Origin: Puia dinghuensis
GTDB taxonomy: Bacteria; Bacteroidota; Bacteroidia; Chitinophagales; Chitinophagaceae
Direction: 5' to 3'
NCBI RefSeq assembly: GCF_014642875.1
Contig: NZ_BMJC01000001.1
Location: 477,335-541,334 of the forward strand
Length of the DNA stretch: 64,000 bases
Shown here: positions 34,894 through 43,177 of the stretch, piece after piece
Numbering within the stretch: the stretch's first letter is position 1
Layout: every line of letters starts with the position of its first letter
Made by a program: the position numbers and the translations under genes
The notes under the pieces: model-generated
What the model was told of the DNA's origin: nothing
Databases searched by the model: none
What the model saw: only the letters and a program-made list of their open reading frames with translations

Positions 34894-37707
34894 TCAATCC
34901 CGTTGCTGTGGCGCGGGGGTGCCTGGTTTTGTAAAATTCCATACTACGGTCAACATCCCATAGCGTTTGATCGTGCCATAGGTGTTCTGGCTGATAAAGT
35001 TGCTGTTGACGGTTCGGCTGAAACCTATATTCTGATTCAGGATGTCGTTGACGGACACTTTTATTAACAGGGCGTCGTTTTTCAGGAATTTCTTGCCAAA
35101 CCAGCCGTTGAGCAGGACGACGTTGTTGTTGGTGGTGAAGACCGGGGTCTTCTGCCGGAGGTTGATGTCGGCGTCGGCATGGAGCTGGAATTTGAGGGGC
35201 AGGAAGAGGTTGCCCTCGGGCTGGATCTGATAGGTCCAGTAATCCGTGCTTACGCCGCTGTTGATAGAACTCCTGCTGGTGGTGTAGGTAGCAGAGAAAC
35301 CGGTGCCGATGTCAAATTTCTTTTCCTTCGATTTGTTGATCCAGGCGCCCAGGGTGCCGATCTTGCTCAGGGTCTTGTTCGAGAGCCCGTTGACGATGCT
35401 GACGTTGCTGCTTTGGTTGCCGTTGCCGTAGAACCAGAAACGGATGTCCGGCTTACTCCATTTTAGCGAATAACCCAGGTTGACGGCAGCGGTGTAATTG
35501 CCGTTGACATTGACGTATTCCGTGACTTTCTTGCCCCCGGAGCTGACGTTGACGCTGTTGCTGATATCATTGAGGGTAAAAACATAGTTGAGGTTGATCC
35601 AGATGCCCCGGTCGGTCAACACCTTGTAATCATTGAACCGGAGGTTGAAGCGGTTGCCGAATTTCGGCTTTAGCGCCGGGTTACCGATGAAGATGTTGAG
35701 CGGATCTTCATTGGTGAGGATGGGTTGGATCTGGGTGACCGTGGGCTGGATGGTATAACCGTTGTAATTGAAGTTGATGCGCCGCTGGTTGGTGAAGTTA
35801 TAGCCCAAACCGGCGGTGGGATACCAATTGATAAAATCCCGGTGGGCGGAGGTGTCGGCTATCCGGTCGTGCTGGTTGAACCGGGTATAGCCCAGGTCGG
35901 AACCCGCGGAAAAGCGCCACTTCTTTTTAATATACGTGTAGGCCAGTCCTCCCCGTTGCGTGAACACGTTGTATTGATAGTCGTTGCTGTACAGCGAGTC
36001 AAGCAGGTTGTATTTACCGCCTGAGGCTTTGTCATAAGAGTCCCGGTTCGAACGGCTGTCGTTGACCACCACCCCGTAGTTGCCGACGAGGAAAGAGTAT
36101 TTGGACAGGGGTTGGGTGTAGGTGGCTTTGGAGTCGATGAGGGTGCTGGTGGTATGGTAATCTTTCAGCTGGTCGATGAGCGAGTCCGAGCTGATGACGC
36201 CGCCCTGGTAGTATTTTGTCGCTGAGTTGAGATAACCGGTAGACTTGTCATCGGTGTAATTCTCGCGAACGGCGATGGAGACCGTACGACCCATGCGGCC
36301 CAGTTTTTTACGCCAGATGAGATAGCTGTTCACCTGCCGTTTGTCACCCGATGTGGTCGTGGTCCGGTCGTTTTGGTTGACAAGGCTGCTGTCGATGGCC
36401 AGGTATTCGGAGTGATACTGGTTAAAGGTCGTCTTATGATCGGTGCCGCCATTGGCCAGGATCTTCAGCGAGGACGTGGAGTCGAATTTTATTTCGTAGG
36501 TGCCGTCGAGGGTATTGCGGATGATCTGGTTGTTAAAGGTCTGGCGCTGGTTGTTGTAAAAGAGGGTGTCGGGCAGGATGGTCTCGGTATTGGTGGTGCT
36601 GTTGCCGGTGACGTTCAACTGCATATACTTATAGTTGCCATTCAACGAGAATTTGTCATCGTCCCATTTGTTGTTGAAATGCAGGCCGCCGGTCTTTACG
36701 CTGGGGTAGCCCTGGCCTTCATAGCGGCCCGACCAGGTGTCCAGTTCATCCTGGTTGTTGCCTGTCCCGTCGAAGGAGATGGTCCCGGTGTTGTTATCGA
36801 CCTCTATATTCCCGGCGAAGCTCTGGCCGTAGTTGTCGCGTTCGTTCCAGTTGAGGCCGGTCTTACCCGTGTTGGAGATGATGCCGAAGGCGGAGATCTT
36901 TGTCTTTTTCTTGAAGTAATTGGCCATCAGCTGTTCGTCATAGTAGCCATCGGTGCCGATGTCGGCGGTGGCCCGGCCGAAATACCCCAATTTCTTATCG
37001 TTCTTTAATTTCAGATTGATCGTTTTCTCCCGCTGGCCGTCGTCGATGCCGGTGAACGTAGCCTGGTCGCTTTTTTTGTCATACAACTGTACCTTGTCGA
37101 CCATGTCTGCGCGCAGGTTTTGGGTGACAAGGGTGGGGTCGTCGCCAAAGAATTCCTCCCCGTCTACGAGCACCTTTTTCACCGTCTCGCCCTGGGCGGT
37201 GATCTTGCCGTTCTTGTCCACCTGGATACCGGGTAGTTTTTTCAGCAGGTCTTCCACCGAGGCGCCGGGCTGGGTGCGAAAGCTGTCGGCGTTGAATTCG
37301 GTGGTGTCGCCCTTGATGCGGACCGCCCCTTTACTGCCACTGACGACGACGGTCTCCAGCAATTTACTTTTCAGCACCATGCCGATGGGTGGCAGGACAT
37401 AGGCGCCGGTGTCCTTTATGTCCAGTGTATCCACGTAGTCGGCGTAAGAAGGATAGGTCACCAGGAGAAGATAGTGACCGGGCGGAACGGTCAATTGGAA
37501 ACCACCGGTGGCGTTGGTGCGGGTATAGCGGACGAGGATGCTATCGGCGGGGCGGAGCAGGAGGACGGAGCCATTACCAAGGGTCTTTTTTTCGAGGGTG
37601 TCGGCGATGCTGCCGGAGACGTGGGATGACTGGGCCGTTGCCGTCCCGAATAGGAACAGCAATACACATAGGAGAAGCGTTAGTCTAGGCATAAGGATCA
37701 TTGTCAA
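34894..37707 (-). CDS. Outer-membrane beta-barrel protein, TonB-dependent receptor-like
   Basis: 937 residues: signal peptide (LTLLLCVLLFLFGTATAQ), a CarboxypepD_reg-like domain (about 28-112), then a plug-like domain with SKLLETVVVSGSK, NADSFRTQPGASVEDLLKKL and GIQVDKNGKITAQGETVKKV, followed by a long beta-barrel ending GMLTVVWNFTKPGT. This is the OMP_b-brl_3 family common in Bacteroidota, which resembles TonB-dependent receptors. LVDGEEFFGDDPTLVTQNL is a signature of the group. A shorter start (MPRLTLLL, 37692) is possible. It precedes GLPGLI by 24 bases. The pair sits inside the glycogen region but reads on the opposite strand, so a role in glucan uptake is only a possibility. Confidence 0.85.
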   Translation of the reverse strand: MTMILMPRLTLLLCVLLFLFGTATAQSSHVSGSIADTLEKKTLGNGSVLLLRPADSILVRYTRTNATGGFQLTVPPGHYLLLVTYPSYADYVDTLDIKDTGAYVLPPIGMVLKSKLLETVVVSGSKGAVRIKGDTTEFNADSFRTQPGASVEDLLKKLPGIQVDKNGKITAQGETVKKVLVDGEEFFGDDPTLVTQNLRADMVDKVQLYDKKSDQATFTGIDDGQREKTINLKLKNDKKLGYFGRATADIGTDGYYDEQLMANYFKKKTKISAFGIISNTGKTGLNWNERDNYGQSFAGNIEVDNNTGTISFDGTGNNQDELDTWSGRYEGQGYPSVKTGGLHFNNKWDDDKFSLNGNYKYMQLNVTGNSTTNTETILPDTLFYNNQRQTFNNQIIRNTLDGTYEIKFDSTSSLKILANGGTDHKTTFNQYHSEYLAIDSSLVNQNDRTTTTSGDKRQVNSYLIWRKKLGRMGRTVSIAVRENYTDDKSTGYLNSATKYYQGGVISSDSLIDQLKDYHTTSTLIDSKATYTQPLSKYSFLVGNYGVVVNDSRSNRDSYDKASGGKYNLLDSLYSNDYQYNVFTQRGGLAYTYIKKKWRFSAGSDLGYTRFNQHDRIADTSAHRDFINWYPTAGLGYNFTNQRRINFNYNGYTIQPTVTQIQPILTNEDPLNIFIGNPALKPKFGNRFNLRFNDYKVLTDRGIWINLNYVFTLNDISNSVNVSSGGKKVTEYVNVNGNYTAAVNLGYSLKWSKPDIRFWFYGNGNQSSNVSIVNGLSNKTLSKIGTLGAWINKSKEKKFDIGTGFSATYTTSRSSINSGVSTDYWTYQIQPEGNLFLPLKFQLHADADINLRQKTPVFTTNNNVVLLNGWFGKKFLKNDALLIKVSVNDILNQNIGFSRTVNSNFISQNTYGTIKRYGMLTVVWNFTKPGTPAPQQRD

Positions 37708-37782
37708 TTAGGAACCCGAAATTAAATTCAAAGTGAAGGATATACAAGGACGATAACCTAAATTTACGTTAAAGACAAAAAA

Positions 37783-39720
37783 ATGAAATACGAAGAGGTC
37801 CATTTTGTTGATTCTACTAAGCCAGTGTGGAACTATTCGCTTTTTACGGATGAGGATATCCGTAATTTTCAGCAGGGTACGCATTATCGCTTGTATGAAT
37901 TGTTTGGCAGCCATCGCGTGACCGTGCTGGGCAGGACGGGGTATTACTTCGCTGTCTGGGCCCCCAATGCAACGGCGGTGTCCGTCATCGGCAACTTCAA
38001 CGACTGGTCCCCTGACAAGCATCCCTTGTACGTCCGGCTGGAGCGTTCGGGTATCTGGGAAGGGTTCATACCCGACATTGCCGTTGGGGAATCTTATAAA
38101 TATCATATCCGGGGGTTCAACGGGGGGACGCTGGACAAAGGCGATCCCTATTGTAATTTCTGGGAGATGCGGCCAAAGACCGCTTCCATAACCTGGGAGC
38201 TGGATTTTTTTTGGCAGGATGGGGAATGGATGCAAAGCAGGAAGGTGCACAACGCCCTTGATGCTCCCTGGAGCATCTACGAAATACACCTGGCCTCCTG
38301 GATGCGGCCGGACCCCAATAATGAAGAGCGGTACAATTCTTATGATCAGCTGCGGGAATTACTAGTCCCCTATGTCAAGAAGATGGGTTTTACCCATGTG
38401 GAGCTGATGCCGGTGATGGAGCATCCTTTTGACGGAAGCTGGGGTTACCAGGGGACGGGGTATTACGCGCCTACCTCCCGATTTGGCGATCCGCAGGGAT
38501 TTATGGCGCTGGTGGATGCTTTTCACCGGGAAGGCATTGGGGTTATCCTGGACTGGGTACCCTCGCATTTTCCATACGACTATCATGGGCTTTACCTCTT
38601 TGACGGCGCCAATACCTATGAATATGCGGATATGCGCAAGGGCTTTCACCCTGACTGGAACAGCTATATCTTCAATTACAGCAGGGGGGAGGTGAAGTCC
38701 TTCCTGATAAGCAATGCGCGCTTCTGGCTGGACAAATTCCACGCCGATGGGCTCAGGGTCGACGCGGTAAGCTCGATGCTGAAATTGAACTATTCAAGGC
38801 AAGCGGGCGGCTGGGAGCCCAACGAATATGGGGGAGATGGCAACCTGGAAGCGATAGCCTTTATCAAAGACCTGAACGCCACGGTCTTCCGGGATTTCCC
38901 CGATGTGCAGACCATTGCGGAGGAGGCGACGGACTGGCCGGGGGTGAGCCGGCCCACCTTTGCGGGCGGCCTTGGCTTCGGGATGAAATGGATGATGGGC
39001 TGGATGCACGATACCCTGGACTATTTCAAGCTGGACCCCGTACACCGGCGCCATCACCAGGACAAGTTCTCCTTTAGCATGATGTATTATTATGACGAGA
39101 ACTTCGTGCTGCCGCTGAGTCATGATGAAGTGGTGCACGGCAAGTCGCCGATGATCTTTAAGATGCCGGGAGATGAATGGCAGAAACACGCTAACCTCCG
39201 GCTTTTGTATACCTATATGTTTACGCATCCGGGTGCGAAACTGTTATTCATGGGCGATGAATTCGGGGCGACGACGGAATGGAATTACAAGACCGAGCTG
39301 CCCTGGTTCCTGCTGCAGTATGATGCCCATCGCCTGTTAAAAGATTGCGTGCGCGATCTCAATGAGCTGTTACGTGGGGAGCCGGCCCTGTACGAAAACC
39401 AATTTAATATATATGGTTTCGAGTGGGTGGATCTGCGTCACCGGGATGAATGTGTTATCGTCTATCGCCGGAAGGGCAGGGATGCGGCCGGGGATGTGCT
39501 GGTGATCCTCAATATGACGCCCATAGTGCGCCGGGACTGGAAGGTCTATGCGCGGGGGAAGGACGCCTGGACGGAGGTCTTCAATAGCGACGACCGCAAG
39601 TACTGGGGGACGGGGGATACGAATAATCCTGCCATCCCGGTGAGGCTCGTAGATGAGACCGATGGGGTCTATGAGGTGACGGTTCATCTGCCGCCACTGG
39701 GGGCCATCGTATTAAAGTGA
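37783..39720 (+). CDS. glgB: 1,4-alpha-glucan branching enzyme
   Basis: A 645-residue GH13 enzyme that makes alpha-1,6 branches in glycogen. The N-terminal CBM48 carries GYYFAVWAPNATAVSVIGNF with NDWSP. The barrel shows HFPYDYHGLYLFDG, DGLRVDAVSSML (nucleophile Asp327), QTIAEEATDWPGVS (acid/base Glu380 or 381) and FVLPLSHDEVVHGK (Asp448). LLFMGDEFGATTEWNY is diagnostic for GlgB. It is shorter than E. coli GlgB, lacking the first N-terminal module, as is common. It completes glycogen synthesis with glgA and glgC, although an opposite-strand receptor pair separates them. It ends two bases before the convergent argS stop. Confidence 0.95.
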   Translation: MKYEEVHFVDSTKPVWNYSLFTDEDIRNFQQGTHYRLYELFGSHRVTVLGRTGYYFAVWAPNATAVSVIGNFNDWSPDKHPLYVRLERSGIWEGFIPDIAVGESYKYHIRGFNGGTLDKGDPYCNFWEMRPKTASITWELDFFWQDGEWMQSRKVHNALDAPWSIYEIHLASWMRPDPNNEERYNSYDQLRELLVPYVKKMGFTHVELMPVMEHPFDGSWGYQGTGYYAPTSRFGDPQGFMALVDAFHREGIGVILDWVPSHFPYDYHGLYLFDGANTYEYADMRKGFHPDWNSYIFNYSRGEVKSFLISNARFWLDKFHADGLRVDAVSSMLKLNYSRQAGGWEPNEYGGDGNLEAIAFIKDLNATVFRDFPDVQTIAEEATDWPGVSRPTFAGGLGFGMKWMMGWMHDTLDYFKLDPVHRRHHQDKFSFSMMYYYDENFVLPLSHDEVVHGKSPMIFKMPGDEWQKHANLRLLYTYMFTHPGAKLLFMGDEFGATTEWNYKTELPWFLLQYDAHRLLKDCVRDLNELLRGEPALYENQFNIYGFEWVDLRHRDECVIVYRRKGRDAAGDVLVILNMTPIVRRDWKVYARGKDAWTEVFNSDDRKYWGTGDTNNPAIPVRLVDETDGVYEVTVHLPPLGAIVLK

Positions 39721-39721
39721 G

Positions 39722-41494
39722 CTACATCCTTTCGGGGACGCGGATGCCGAGAACGTTCATGGCGTTGCGCAAGGTGGTGGCCGTCATCTGGCAAAGCTGA
39801 AGGCGCAGGGTCTTCTTTTCGGGAGTTTCGGCGTTAGCGACGCTGTGTTCTGCATAAAAGGAATTATAGGTCTGGGCTAACTGGTAGGCATAGCCTGCGA
39901 TGACCGAAGGGCTCATCTCCACGCAAGCCTGTTCGATGATGGCGGGGAATTTCTCCAGGGTGATCGCCAGCGATTTTTCGAGTGCCAGGAGAGGAGCATG
40001 GAAGGGGTGTTCTATCAGCGGCTCTTTGCGGAGAATGCTGCGGATCCGCGCATAGGCGTACTGGACGAACGTGGCGGTGTAGCCATGCAGGTCGATGGAT
40101 TCCTCGGGGTTGAAGAGCATCTTTTTCTTTGGGTCGACGCGCAGGAGAAAGAATTTGAGCCCGCCCAGGCCGATGACGTCATAGAGGTCTTCTAATTCCT
40201 CAAGGGAGAAATCTTCGGTCTTTCCCAATTCCTTTGTTTTCCGTTCGGCTTCGCTGATCATCTCATCGAGGATCTCGTCGGCATCGACCACTGTTCCTTC
40301 CCGGGTCTTCATCCGGCCGGTGGGCAATTCGACCATCCCATAGCTGAGATGGAAGATGCCGTCGGCGGAGGGCAGCTTCAATTTCTGGCAGATGAGCTTT
40401 AGCACCTTAAAATGATAGTTCTGTTCGTCACCGACTACATAGATGCTCTGGTCGCAATGGAACTCCTCGTATTTTTTAACGGCAAGACCGATGTCCTGTG
40501 TGATATACACTGCGGTACCGTCCCTGCGCCGGACGATCTTGCGATCGAGACCATCGGCTGTCAGGTCGATCCAGACGCTGCCGTCGTCTTCCTGCTCGAA
40601 GACACCTTGTTGCAGTCCCTGTTCTACCAGTTCTTTACCAAGGAGGTAGGTATTGCTTTCGTAATAGGTTTTGTCGAAGTCGCTGCCGATGCGGCGATAG
40701 GTTTCGTCGAAGCCGGCGTAGACCCAACTGTTCATTTGTTTCCATAAGGCGATGACCTCCGGTTTCCCGGCTTCCCAGTCGACGAGCATCTGCTGAGCCG
40801 CCTTCATGATGGGCGCTTCTTTCTCGGCCTTTTCTTTATCCATGCCTTCGGCGATGAGCTCTGCCATTTGTTTTTTATGTTCTTCGCCGAAGAGAACATA
40901 ATAGTCGCCAACGAGATGGTCGCCCTTGATGCCGGTGGATCCCGGTGTAGCCCCATTGGCAAAGAGCTGCCAGGCGATCATGCTTTTGCAGATATGGATA
41001 CCGCGGTCGTTGGCGATGCAGGTCTTAACGGTATCGTAGCCGTTGGCCTTGTATATCTCGGCAATGCTCCAACCCAGGAAGTTATTGCGGAGGTGGCCGA
41101 GATGGAGGGGCTTATTGGTGTTCGGGGATGAATATTCGACCATCACCTTTTTGCCGATGCGCGCTTTGCGGCCGAAATCGGGGTTGTCGTGCTGCGCCTG
41201 TATGAAGGCAAGCCAGTAGCTATCGGCGATGGTGAGATTGAGGAAGCCCTTGATGACATTATAGGCGGAAAAGAGCGTGGGATGGGAGGTAAGAAGCGCC
41301 CGGCCCAATTCATTGCCGAGCTCTTCCGGTTTTTTTTTCAATTGTTTAACAAATGAGAACAACACCACCGTATAGTCGCCTTCGAATTCCGGTTTTGTCT
41401 CGTTGACCGCCACTTCCCCCGCGGGTAGATCATACTGATATTCCCGTTGCAGTGCCTGACTGGCGGCCATCCTGATCTGACTGATAAGTTCCAT
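39722..41494 (-). CDS. argS: Arginyl-tRNA synthetase
   Basis: A 590-residue class I synthetase charging tRNA-Arg. The N-terminal domain is followed by VEYSSPNTNKPLHLGHLRNN with the HIGH-type motif HLGH (residues 131-134). As in most ArgS proteins, the KMSK loop is not canonical; its place is taken by PTGRMKTREGTVVDADEILD. The C-terminal anticodon-binding domain of the DALR type contains YAYARIRSILRK and QLAQTYNSFYAEHSV and ends in LGIRVPERM. TACTTTTG at 41519 to 41512 may be its -7 box. It is divergent from the GtrA gene. Confidence 0.95.
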   Translation of the reverse strand: MELISQIRMAASQALQREYQYDLPAGEVAVNETKPEFEGDYTVVLFSFVKQLKKKPEELGNELGRALLTSHPTLFSAYNVIKGFLNLTIADSYWLAFIQAQHDNPDFGRKARIGKKVMVEYSSPNTNKPLHLGHLRNNFLGWSIAEIYKANGYDTVKTCIANDRGIHICKSMIAWQLFANGATPGSTGIKGDHLVGDYYVLFGEEHKKQMAELIAEGMDKEKAEKEAPIMKAAQQMLVDWEAGKPEVIALWKQMNSWVYAGFDETYRRIGSDFDKTYYESNTYLLGKELVEQGLQQGVFEQEDDGSVWIDLTADGLDRKIVRRRDGTAVYITQDIGLAVKKYEEFHCDQSIYVVGDEQNYHFKVLKLICQKLKLPSADGIFHLSYGMVELPTGRMKTREGTVVDADEILDEMISEAERKTKELGKTEDFSLEELEDLYDVIGLGGLKFFLLRVDPKKKMLFNPEESIDLHGYTATFVQYAYARIRSILRKEPLIEHPFHAPLLALEKSLAITLEKFPAIIEQACVEMSPSVIAGYAYQLAQTYNSFYAEHSVANAETPEKKTLRLQLCQMTATTLRNAMNVLGIRVPERM

Positions 41495-41553
41495 TTTCCG
41501 CTGATTGGCTGCAAAAGTAAGGCATGTTGGCCGTTTTTTTGGTGTTTTGTATC

Positions 41554-41561
41554 TATCTTTG
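41554..41561 (+). promoter_or_regulatory. -7 box TATCTTTG for the GtrA-like gene
   Basis: An exact TAnnTTTG match ending five bases before ATG 41567, placing the predicted transcription start at or beside the start codon. Confidence 0.5.
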
Positions 41562-41566
41562 CCCGA

Positions 41567-42058
41567 ATGGCACAGCTTCTGAAAAAAAGAATTATTGACT
41601 TTATCGACTTCTTCTATCCGCCATTCAGCAAGCTGATGCCATTGCAGACCTTTCGCTATGCTGCCTGTGGCGGCGGCAATACCTTACTGGATATTGTGAT
41701 GTATGCGATAAGCTATAATTTCATCCTGCACAAACATAATGTCGATATGGGGCTCGTGGTGATCAAGCCCCATATCATGTCCATCATTCTGGCCTGGTGT
41801 GTCAGTTTCCCGACGGGATTCTTCCTGATGCGCAATATCGTGTTTACGGAAAGTACGCTGCATGGAAGGGTGCAGCTGTTCCGATATTTTGTACTGGTGA
41901 TCATTTGTCTTTTGCTCAACTATATCTTCATCAAACTTTTCGTGGAGCAATTCCATATCTATCCCACGGCGGCAAAGATCCTGACCACCATCATTGTCGT
42001 GACCTTCAGTTACCTTACGCAAAAGAATTTCACGTTTAAGGCGGAGCAGCCTAAGTAA
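41567..42058 (+). CDS. GtrA family membrane protein
   Basis: A 163-residue protein with four membrane helices (about 25-50, 65-90, 100-122 and 130-152), the size and layout of GtrA/DPMS3-like proteins that help move lipid-linked sugars or anchor glycosyltransferases. TFRYAACGGGNTLLDIVMY is the characteristic first-helix motif and KILTTIIVVTFSYLTQKNF the typical last one. ATG 41567 is chosen because a TATCTTTG box lies just before it; the open frame continues into the argS start upstream and is not likely coding. No dedicated glycosyltransferase is adjacent; the GT81-like fusion gene is about 1.1 kb downstream. Confidence 0.88.
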   Translation: MAQLLKKRIIDFIDFFYPPFSKLMPLQTFRYAACGGGNTLLDIVMYAISYNFILHKHNVDMGLVVIKPHIMSIILAWCVSFPTGFFLMRNIVFTESTLHGRVQLFRYFVLVIICLLLNYIFIKLFVEQFHIYPTAAKILTTIIVVTFSYLTQKNFTFKAEQPK

Positions 42059-42070
42059 TCATGTTTTCGA

Positions 42071-42490
42071 TCAGGGTTGTTTTGGCTGGGTCATGCTGAA
42101 CCAGTTGCCGAGCCCATCGTAGAGGATGGCTTCCGTGCCGTAGAATTGTTCTTTCGGTTCGCCTTTGAAGCCGACGCCCTTGGCCTTTAATTCTTCATAG
42201 GTGGCGCGGCAGTCGGGGGTGTGAAGGACGCCGGCGCCCAGCGCTCCTTTTTCAAGCAGCACGCGGAAGGCATTCTTTGTCTCTTCGTCATAGCCCATTC
42301 CGCCGGTATGCGGGGTAATCAGGGCTATTTCCAGATCGGGTTGGTCGGGTGGGGTGATGGTGAGCCAGCGGAAGCCATTTTCCATTTTGGCGTCGGTATT
42401 GACCGCGAAACCTAGTTTGTTGACATAGAAGTCATAAGCTTTGTCCTGGTCGAGTACAAAGAAGGTGATGTGGGAAACTTTGGTGATCAT
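42071..42490 (-). CDS. VOC family (glyoxalase/bleomycin-resistance fold) protein
   Basis: A 139-residue protein made of two beta-alpha-beta-beta-beta units. VSHITFFVLDQDKAYDFYVN at the N-terminus and NGFRWLTITPPDQPDLEIAL are typical of the first module. LHTPDCRATYEELKAKGVGF and GTEAILYDGLGNWFSM form the second. Metal-binding residues may be His5 and Glu or Asp positions in the second module, but the substrate is unknown. It is downstream of an AraC-type regulator on the same strand, a common pairing. Confidence 0.85.
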   Translation of the reverse strand: MITKVSHITFFVLDQDKAYDFYVNKLGFAVNTDAKMENGFRWLTITPPDQPDLEIALITPHTGGMGYDEETKNAFRVLLEKGALGAGVLHTPDCRATYEELKAKGVGFKGEPKEQFYGTEAILYDGLGNWFSMTQPKQP

Positions 42491-42623
42491 AATATGTTAT
42501 TTATATAGAGGGGTAAAATTAAGCCTGGGCGGCAGGGACGGCTTCTTGAATCTTGCCTTTTTAAGCCGACGAAGGCAGGCGCAAGCCTGCGAACGAGCTT
42601 TTGCCGGTGGCAAAGGCGAAGTT
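42491..42623 (-). other. Gap between VOC and AraC genes with two small hairpins
   Basis: A 133-base region containing GCAGGC-GCAA-GCCTGC (42575-42590) and TTTGCC-GGT-GGCAAA (42600-42614). On the minus strand these follow the AraC gene stop, so they could act as weak terminators or processing sites before the VOC gene. No coding frame is convincing. Confidence 0.4.
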
Positions 42624-43073
42624 CTAGTCCGAGGGACAGACATTAGCGTTTGTGCAGGCTGTATCGACCATGCAGTTTTCGATGAAGCAATAGGGGATAA
42701 ACCGGAGGGGCTGTTGCCGGGTTTGCTGGTGTTTTTGCCAGGCCCGGAGGCGGTAGTCGGTGGGTGCGTGGCCGCTCTCTTTCTTAAACAGGGTGCTGAA
42801 AGAGCCAATGCTTTCGAAGCCGACCTCGTTGCAAATCTCGGTTATAGTTAGATCGTTGCCCGCCAGACATTTCCGTGCCTGTTCGATCCTTTTTCGGGTG
42901 AGATACTGGTGCGGGGTGAGCTGGTAGATGCGGGTGAAGAGGCGGTGGAAATGATAGCGTGAAAGGCAGGCCTCCCGGGACAGGCGATCGAGATCGATGG
43001 CTTCGGGGAAGTTGCCGTCGATGTACAATTTAGCTGTAACGATCTTTTTATATACGTCGGGGGCAATGGGCAT
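42624..43073 (-). CDS. AraC-type transcriptional regulator, DNA-binding domain only
   Basis: A 149-residue protein starting at ATG 43073 (MPIAPDVYKKIVTAKLYIDG). It contains the two helix-turn-helix units of the AraC/XylS domain: SREACLSRYHFHRLFTRIYQ with LTPHQYLTRKRIEQAR, and LTITEICNEVGFESIGSFST with LFKKESGHAPTDYR. There is no sugar-binding domain, so effector sensing is not evident. An unusual 40-residue C-terminal tail is Gln- and Cys-containing (YCFIENCMVDTACTNANVCP). It probably controls the VOC gene downstream. Confidence 0.85.
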   Translation of the reverse strand: MPIAPDVYKKIVTAKLYIDGNFPEAIDLDRLSREACLSRYHFHRLFTRIYQLTPHQYLTRKRIEQARKCLAGNDLTITEICNEVGFESIGSFSTLFKKESGHAPTDYRLRAWQKHQQTRQQPLRFIPYCFIENCMVDTACTNANVCPSD

Positions 43074-43121
43074 GGATCGGGTTACTGGCACAATTTTAGG
43101 AGTGCTCAGAAGCAAAAATAG

Positions 43122-43129
43122 TAACTTTG
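43122..43129 (+). promoter_or_regulatory. -7 box TAACTTTG upstream of the GT/HAD fusion gene
   Basis: An exact TAnnTTTG match 48 bases before ATG 43178. No TTG is seen 19 bases upstream, so only half the promoter is supported. Confidence 0.5.
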
Positions 43130-43177
43130 TGAGTTACACCCTAACCCGTAGGATGACTCACTCAAAATTAAAAGCCT

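Noticed and set aside
42575-42614. Hairpins in the VOC-AraC gap as a CRISPR repeat or transposon end
   Set aside because: Two short unrelated stems occur once each, with no spacing pattern or flanking duplication.
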